Positions 18,301 through 27,300 of a stretch of 32,094 nucleotides of DNA are shown here, piece after piece; position 1 is the stretch's first letter; each line of letters opens with the position of its first letter. The DNA comes from Opitutaceae bacterium (lineage in GTDB: Bacteria > Verrucomicrobiota > Verrucomicrobiia > Opitutales > Opitutaceae): positions 1 through 32,094 of the forward strand of contig JALOTV010000010.1 in the NCBI GenBank assembly GCA_025457685.1. Reading direction: 5' to 3'. The position numbers were made by a program, and so were the translations under genes. The notes below the pieces were generated by a model that had not been told where the DNA came from, did no database searches, and saw only the letters and a program-made list of their open reading frames with translations.

Positions 18301-21300
18301 ATTTCGCCTTCCTGTTCGACGCCCCGACCGACAACTGCGCCGCCGGCCAGTCCTACACGTTCACCTACAACCTCACGGTCACCGATCCCGCCGATCCCAC
18401 CGACTGCAACGATTGCCCCCAGACCGAGGACTTCAACGGCAGCCAGACCACCACGCTCAACAACGACGACGAGGACGCCATCGTCGCCCATAACCGCGAG
18501 GTCACCTACCTGAACACCCACCTCAACGGCGACCCCATCACCCACGGCGCCGCCGAGACCTGCACCGAGCTCGTCATCGACCACTACCTGCGCTTCTCCC
18601 CCTCCGCCCCCGCCAACTGGTTTGTCAACGTCTCCGGCGTCGATCGCCCCCTCGTCTTCGACGAGACCTTTTTCAACAACTACGGCATCCCCAACGGAAA
18701 CCTCGCCGATCTCCAGCTCGAGGTTTACTACTTCGCCTCCGCCGGCACGCCCTCCGCCCCCTCCGGTCCCAACTACGGCCCCACCGGCTCCGGCCTCGTC
18801 TCCCTTTCCGACATCAATAACCTCAGCCCCACCGGCGAGGGCTTTGATCGCGTGAAGATCGACCTCGACGGCCTCCAGGCCCTCGGCGGCCCGACCAGTC
18901 GCCCCAACGACGGAGGCTGGCTCTGGTTCCGCTACCGCATGGCGGTGAAGAGCAACACCACCCTCGGCGGCACCATCGAGTTCGCCGACCTCGAGATCCC
19001 CGTCCTGCTCGGCCTGTGCAACGCCGACGATAAAAACGAATTCCGCCAGGCCGTCGTCTTAAACGCCGCCCGCTCCGCCGCCACCGTCTCCATCGCCAAC
19101 GTCTCCGGCTCCGATTCCCGTGTCGTGGACCGCTGCGAGCCCGTCACCTTCCGCCTCGAGATCGGCAACCAGGGCTCCACCCCCTTCGACCTCTACGACA
19201 CCCGCGTCGTGCTTGATCTGGGCAACATCAATCCCACCACCAACCGTTGGGCCTACGATCCCGCCACCGCGGCCGTCTCCTTCGTCGGCCTCAAGAACGC
19301 GGCCACCAACACGCCCCTCGCCGCCTTCGCCCCCGTCGTCTCCGGCCCCAACGACTCCATCCTCACCTGGAACCTGGGCGACCTGCGCGAAGCGTATTTG
19401 CCCGGCACCTACATCGAGCTCACCCTCAACAAATCCTGCGACGAGGCCGGCACCGCCCTCTCCGCCATCGCCTACTCGCGCGACCGCTGCGCCAACGCTC
19501 CCGACCTCGGTCTGCCGTCCGTGCCCTCCGCCACCGGCGGCGGCAACTTCACCACCGCCAACAACGCCAGCTACGCCCCGTCCCTCGACGAGGGCGTGCT
19601 CTCCGCCCTCTTCACCACCGAGCTCGTTTACTACAACGACGGCTACCCGCGCATCCGTTTCGACGTCGTCAACTCCGGCAACGGCGATCTCTACAACGTC
19701 AAGATCCCCGTCCGCCTCGGCGACAACGCCCGCCCGCTCTCCCTCTCCTACGTCTCCTCCCGCGTCGCCAAGGTCGCCGGTGCCGTCACCTTCCCGGGCG
19801 GAGGCGCCCTGACCACGGGCGCCAACTTCCCCGCCTGGATCCTCGGCACCGAGGACGACGCGGTCCCCGTCGTCGCCGGCGCCGACGACGCCGAGCGCGA
19901 GGTTGTCTTCTCCATCGGCAAGTTGCCCAGCGGCGCCCTCGTCACCGTCGAGGTCACCCTGCGCATGCACCTTTGCCAGGACCTCTTCGCCACCATCCTG
20001 CCCGAGACCCGCTGGGGCTGCTTGGGCTCCGCCTGCGGCGCCAACATCGAGACGACCAAGCAGCGCATCAACATCGCCCAGGGCAACACCCGCGTCTTCG
20101 TGCTCGAACACAGCGCCGACCCCGCCGTGCTCGATTTCTGCGGCTCCCGCACCCGCTTCACCATGGAGATCGTCAACGTCGGCGCGGTGGACGTTTACGA
20201 GCCCATCATCCGGGAACAACTCCCGCCCGGCCTCACCCTCGTGCCCGACTCCGTCCGCTACGCCGTCGATAGCGGCTCCGGCTACGGCGCCACCACCTAC
20301 GACGCCATGACGCCCTTCCCCGGCGGCGGCTCGCGCTACACCTCGCTCACCGGCACCGGCTCCGCCGCTTCGCCCCAAGTCATCACGTGGAACTTCACCG
20401 ACCCCGACGACGACGACAGCGAATCCGACTCCCTGCTCGTCGGCGCCGCCCATCTGGACTCTCGCCCCACCGACCCTAATTTCACCCGCCACCGCGTCCT
20501 GCGCCCCGGCCAGCGCATCCGCGTCATGTTCGACGCCGAACTAGTCGCCACCGGCGACTGCGCCAACGCCCTCGCCTACTTCAACTCCGACCGCAAGGCC
20601 GAGGCCACCATCCTCTTCGACCTGCCGTGTAATCACGACAACACCGTCACAGCCTCCGGCTCCCCCGCCAGCCCCTCCCCGCGCGGCCCGCTCAACGCCG
20701 ACACCCGCGACTCCAACTTCCTCGATCCCGGCGCCGCCGACGTGCTCCTCGCCCTCGCCGGACAAAACACCACCCAGGCCGCCGCCCTCACCACCGCCCA
20801 AGTAAACGGCGAAACCGGTGACACTGTCGAGTGGACCTTCACCATCGAGTCCCTCGGGCCCGGCGTCGTCCCCGACGCCTCCCTCCAGGTCTTCCTGCCG
20901 TCCAACCTCACCTTCGTCTCCGCCGCCATCATCAGCGGCCCGTCCAACATCACCCTCGACACCGCCACCCCCGCGCCCGTCGCCGAGCCCGGCGGCGCAC
21001 GCCGCACCTTCACGTTCAACAACACCAACCCCTTCATGATCGCCCAGGGCCGCGCCGACTACCTCGACGCCAGCGGCACCATCACGATCAAGATCGTCAC
21101 CACCATCAACACCTGCGCCGAGGATCTCGTCGGCGTCGAGGGCACCTTCGCCTGGGGCTGCTGCCAGGGCGTCCCCGGCCTTGAAGACGCCAACGGCTCC
21201 GTCAGCGCCTCCGTGGACGTCAAGACCGTGCCCGACGCTCCCGTCGTCAGCCTCGCTTCCGGCCCCATGCCCACCCAGGTCGCCTTCTCCACCTGCGGCG

Positions 21301-24300
21301 GCTACCTCGACATCACCCTCGTCAACCCGAGCACTAACCGCGAGCTGTCCTTGCGCGACTTCGACCTCGCCGTTCCCGTGCCCACCGGCTTCGCCTACGA
21401 CGCCTCGATCGACGGCGCCACCTGGACCTACTCCCTCACCGGCGGCGGAGTCTCCCCCCGCGTTGCCGCCGCCGCCGAGCTCACCCCCGCCGAGGAGGAG
21501 CCGCAGATCGACGGCTCCTTCCTCCGCTGGCGCTCCCAGGCCAATTCCGGCCTCATCCCCGCCGCCAAGGCCCGCCTCTTCCCGCGCGAGACCGTCGTCA
21601 TACGCGTTTACTTCAAGCTCCAGGCCGGCGGCCCCTACTGCGACACCAACCCCGACTCCGACCCGTCCATCCCCAATTTCAACCAGCTCGCCACCTTCAA
21701 CCACACCGATTCCTGCGGCAACCAGCGCCCAGTCAGCCTCGCCAATCTCTCCATCGACCCGCGCTCGCCCAACCTCAACGTCGCCATCACCCCCGTCTCC
21801 GGCCCGGCCTTCATCACCGCCTCCACCACCACCGTGGAGTGGACCCTTACCCTGCAAAACGCCGGCGACGCCCCCGCCGGCGAGTCCGCCCTTCTCGCCA
21901 CCTTCGGCGCCGGCTACACCGGCGTCAGCATCACCCCGCTCGGCGGCGCCCCCGCCCCGACTTCCTCCTCCGGCAACACCTTCACCTGGGATCGCGGCGA
22001 CCTGCCCGTGCTCTCCGTCTCCGGCTCCTCCGGCGACACCCTCCAGTGGCGCGTCACCGCCACCGTGAACACCGTCTCGCGCGGCGATCTCTCCGGCGTG
22101 CTCGATACCAACGGCTGGTGTCTCGACCGCGCAGGAAACGACGTCTGTAATTACTCGCTGGATACACGCCGCGGCTACGTCTCCGGCGGCACCATCGAGA
22201 AGGTCATCGACGGTCTTTCCCTCTCCGCCCCGGCCGTCTCCACCCCCGCGGCAAACGATCCCGCCGCCAAGACCGCCGACCTGACCATCGGCTCCATCGT
22301 GCGCCACCTCATCACCGTCGAGCTCTTCGAAGGCGGCGCCACCGATCTCCGCGTCGAGGACCTCATGCCCGCCGGCTTCGTCTTCCTCGAGGCCTCCGCC
22401 CGGCGCGGCGTCTCCGGCGGCTGGACCGCGCTCACCAATTCCGGCACCGGCCAGCGGCTCGTCTTCACCGGCCAGCCCATCCTCAACGCCATCACCGGCG
22501 CGGCCACCGTCGTCGACGGCGACGCGCTCTACGTCGAGGTCTGGAGCCGCGTGGGCGACCTCGCCGCCAACGCCTCCGGCGGCTCCAAGGTCAACACCGC
22601 CACCCTCACCATCAACCGCGGCACCGGCCTTGGCGCCATCAGCTACACCCACGACAGCCCCGCCGGCGTCGACCTGCGCGACACCACCACCATCACCTTG
22701 ATCGAGCCCGAGCTCACCTCGCCGACCAAGACCTCCGTGCCCGCCTCCGGCACCTCCGGCACCCCCAACGTCATCAACCTCGCCACCGACCCCGCCTCCA
22801 TCGCCTACACCCTCACGGTGGAGAACACCGGCGACGCCCCCGCCTACGAGACCGTGCTCATCGACGCCGTGCCCTTCGGCCTCGTCGTCTCCTCCGCCAC
22901 CGTCACCCGCAACGCGGAGGCCCCGCTTGTGCTCGATACCCACTACACGTTCGCCTTCGTCGCCGGCGTCGGTGGCAACCCCGGCACCCTGACCGTCACC
23001 CTGCTCGACCAGGCCCTCGCCGTCCTGGCCCCGAACGATGTGCTCACCGTCGCCTACACCGCGTCCATCGCCGGCGCCGCCCCGGGCCAGGAACTGTTCA
23101 ACCTCGCCACGTTCAACACCTCCAGCCTCCCCGGCACCGGCGCCGCCAAGACCACCGCCCGAGGCACCGCGTTCCTCGAGGCCGACGACGAGCGCACCGC
23201 CTACCTCACCGCCGAGGTCCGCACCTTCCACCAGATCTTCGGCGTGTTGGAGCGGTCCAAGGGCGTGAAGAACGAACTCACCCTCGCGGCCGGCGCCGCT
23301 GCGGCGGACACCTATCGCTTCCCGCCCGACGCCACCACCCGCGCCACCATCGGCGAACTCGTCACCTACCAGGCCCGTCTCAAACTCCCTCCTTTTGTCA
23401 CCATCTACGACCTTCGTTTCCAGGACACCGTGCCCGACGGTCTCACCGTGCGCTCCATCAAGTGGGAACTCGTGCCGCGCGATGGCGCCCTCACCGTCGC
23501 CGCGCTCGATATTCCCATCCCCGCCCAGTCCTCCGGCGCCACCCCGATAAACCACCTCCACAGCTCGACCACCAATCCCTTCCCGGGCTCGCTCAACGGC
23601 GGCTCCACCCCCGGTAGCGATCTGTTGGTCGAGATCACCGCCACCGTCGACCAGCAGCTCAACGGCGGCACCGCCATCGCCGCCCAGAGCTTCGCCAACA
23701 CCGCCACCTTCAGCTGGGGTGATTTTTCCGGCGACACCACCCGCACCACCCTCGCCACCGACGCCGTCTCGTTCAGCGTCCTCGTGCCCAACATCCTCCC
23801 CGCGAGCGTCACCAAAATCGCCTCGGAATACCGTCGTGAGGACGGCGCCACCGTCTTCACCCCCTCTACGGTCACCGTCGTCAATCGGCTCTCCGGCACC
23901 CCGACTTTCCGCGGCATAAACGACAACGCCAACGCCACCGGCGTGCCTGTCGTCGCCCCGGGTGAGTTCGTCCAATACCGCGTCCGCGTGGTCAATTCGG
24001 GCACCACCACGGCCTACGCCGTGCAGGTTTACGACGTCGTCCCGCGCACCACCGTCGAGGACTTCGCGGTCGGCGCGCCCTACGGTCTCGAATACACCGA
24101 TTTCGGCGGCCTGCTCCCGCCTTCCGTCGTCGCTTCGTCGGGCACGAGCGCCATCCTCACCGGCCCCGCCTTCGTGCAAAACGAGCTCACGCTCACCCTC
24201 GACCAAGTCGCCGCCGGCGCCACGGTGGACGTGTTTTTCTGGATGCGCGTCCGGTCCGATGTCGCCGCGTCGCTGCACTTCGGCAACCGCGCCCGCGTGC

Positions 24301-27300
24301 TCGACTACCGCACTCTGCCCGCCGCCGGCGTCGCCTTCCCCGCCGAGGCCCGCACCAGCTCGTCCACCCCCGCGTTCGCCGCGATTCCCTTCGCCGCCGC
24401 ACGCGATGTCGGCCTCGCCACCGCCGCGCCCGTCTTCACCACCACGTTCCAGAGCGACATAACCGATCCCTCGCCCGATACCGCCCTGTCCGTCGACACC
24501 GGCCGCGCCACCATCGGCGAGGAGGTGGTGCTGCGCCAGACCATCGACCTGCCCGCCGGCCTCGCCCTCTACGAGTGGCGGCCGCGCAACAACCTCACCG
24601 GCCATGATGTCGACGCTTGGGTCGTCCCGTCCGGCCTCACCGTGCGCCGCGTCACCTTTACTTTCGGCGCCGACGCGGCCATCGACCTCCCCGCGGGCAA
24701 CATCACCGTCAACGCCGGTTCCGGATCCACCCGCATCGCCCGCCCCGCCACCCTCGCCGGCGCGCCCGCCGGCTACCCCGATCTGCTCGCCACCGCCATC
24801 TCCACCCCGGGCGGCGAGCCCGAGTTCACCCTCACCGTTTACGCCACGGTCAATGGCGACAGCCTCGCCGCCACGCCCATCCGCATCACCAACGGCTCCG
24901 GCTCCGCCACCATCGTGGATGCGGGCGATACGCTCTCCCTCGTCCCCGTCCATCGCTGGGCCCAGTGGGATGGCATCACGGCCAATCTCAACCAGGCCGC
25001 CGCCCCCACCCGCGCCTTCGGCATCGTCGAGCCCGGCATCACCAACGTCTCTTTCACCAAGACCCGCCTCACCGCCGCCACCTCCGGCACCGGCGTCAAC
25101 TTCACCAACTTCTACGGCGAGGGCCCGCTCGCCCTCGCCCCGCAAAACCCCGTCCCGTCCGTCCCGCTCTTCACCGATGGCGACGTCATCACCTACCGCA
25201 TTCAATACACCAACTCCGGCACCGCCCCCGCCTACGGAATCGAGGTCATCGACCGCATCCCCGCCGGCCTGACGTTCAACCCCGCCTCCCCGGTCGTCAC
25301 GTCCGAGACCGGGGGCACCGGCACCCTCACCGCCGCCGTCATCGCCTCCGCCGCCATCGCGCCGACCGACGCCAACTACTCCACCAACGTCCGCTTCACC
25401 GTGGACCGGCTCGACGTCGGCGAGACCGTCCAGTTCACCTACACCGCCACGGTCAACGATCCGGTCGCGGTCGGCCGCTACCTGCAAAACCGCGCCGACC
25501 TCTCCGATTATTCCACCCTGCCCGCCGGCTACGTGAGCACCCAGACGCCCGCCACCGCGGGCGTGGTCGAGGCCAACGAACGCGACACCGACTCCGCCAA
25601 TCCCTATGTGGACCGCGGGCCGGTCTGGGCTTTCGCCGGCATCGCCGACAACAACGTATCCAGCAAAACCCTACAAACCGAGCTCACCGCCCCCTCCGGC
25701 AAGCTCTCCAACGGCACCTCCCGCGCCACTCCGGGCGAGCTCCTCACCTACGAGCTCACCGTGGACATCCCGGATGGTCGCGTCCTGCACGACTTCTATC
25801 TCTTCGACGAACTGCCCGACGGCACCACCTTCGTGCCCGCCCTCACCAGCTATGCGCTCAACGGCGTGACCGGCCTCACCGCCGGCATCGTGCACGATGG
25901 CAACCGCCGCTTCGGCCTCGCCCTCGGTGATCTCGCCGGCACCGCCGCGGCCAACGAGCTCGTCGTGACCCTGCGCGCCACCGTGGACCTCGTGCGCGAC
26001 ACCGCCGCCACCCCGGTCGTGGCCGGCGCGACCTTGGGCAACTCGTTCACCTTCTCCTGGAACCAGGTGGACGTGGACCCCGATCCCGTGGTCAACCTCG
26101 CCACCGACGCCCGCACCACGGTCAATTCCGTCACCGTCGGCCCCGTCGTCCTCCAGATCCAGGAGCCCGATCTCGACGCCTCCCTGGCCAAGACTCAGGC
26201 CAACGTCCAGGAGGCCGGGGTGATCGGCTCGCCCGCCGCCTCGCGCGGCACCGCCGCCTACTACGCCTACGATGCCGCCGGCTCCACCGTCACCACCGTG
26301 GCCGGCGTGGAGTCGACCCTGCCCGACGACCGCGTGGTCTACACCCTCTCCGTCACCAATTCCGGCGCGTCCCCGGCCTTCGACATCGCCTTGCGCGACC
26401 TGCTCCCGGCCGACGACGGCGTCACTTACCAGAGCGGCGTCGGCACCGTCGTCGCCGGCTCCGCCCTGCCCGGCGCCCTCGGGGCCGACTTCGCCGGCTC
26501 GGCCGGCAGCCGCCTCACCGTCGCCACCTCCTCCGCCGTCAACCCCGCCGGCGAGACCGCCACCCGGCTCGACTTCACCATCGATTTCCTGCTTCCGGGC
26601 GAGACCGCCACCATCCGCTACGTCGCCCAGGTCGATCGCGGCATCGGCGCCGGCCACTACCTGGGGGCCAATTCCGTCAACCTGCGCGACTACGGCTCCC
26701 TGCCCGCCGCCGCTCTCGCCGTGTCCGTGGGCAACCTCGCCGCCGGCGATCTCGTGCACGACAACGCCCTCGAGCGCGACACCGACTCCTCCGTCGCCCC
26801 CTACGCCAAGCAGGGCCCGGTCGTGCGCCACCTCGGCGTGGTCTATCCGACTTTGGCCAAGTCAGTCTTCCGCCTCTACGACGCGGACGGCTCCCACGTC
26901 CCCGCCGCCGTCGCCGCCGACGAGGTCCTGCGCGTGGGCGACATCCTGCGCACCGAGCTCTCCGTCACCCTGCCGCGTTACACCCGCCTGTTCGATGGCG
27001 GTGTATCCGCCGTGCGACTACGCGACGTGTTGCCCGCCGGCCAGTCCCACCTCGCCGCCACCGTCGAGGGCGTGACGTATCCGGATTACAACGACGACAC
27101 GCTCGATCTCTCCGGCTTCGCCCCCGCCGTCTCCACTCCCGCCGCCTCGGGCGTGCAGACCGTGAATTTCGACTTCGCCGACGTCGTCAACTCCACCGGC
27201 GCCGCTCTCACCGGCACGGTGAAATTCCTCAGCGACATCCGCCCGCTCGCCGCCGACGGCTCCGATTTGCTCGCCTCGACCACCGGCCAGCTTTCCGGCG

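Noticed and set aside
20541-25487. 1648-codon minus-strand ORF, and similar ones at 5826-8192, 27018-29444 and 29441-32002
   Set aside because: Antisense shadows of the surface genes with the same low-complexity Gly/Asp/Val composition; the plus-strand frames have signal peptides and domain structure.
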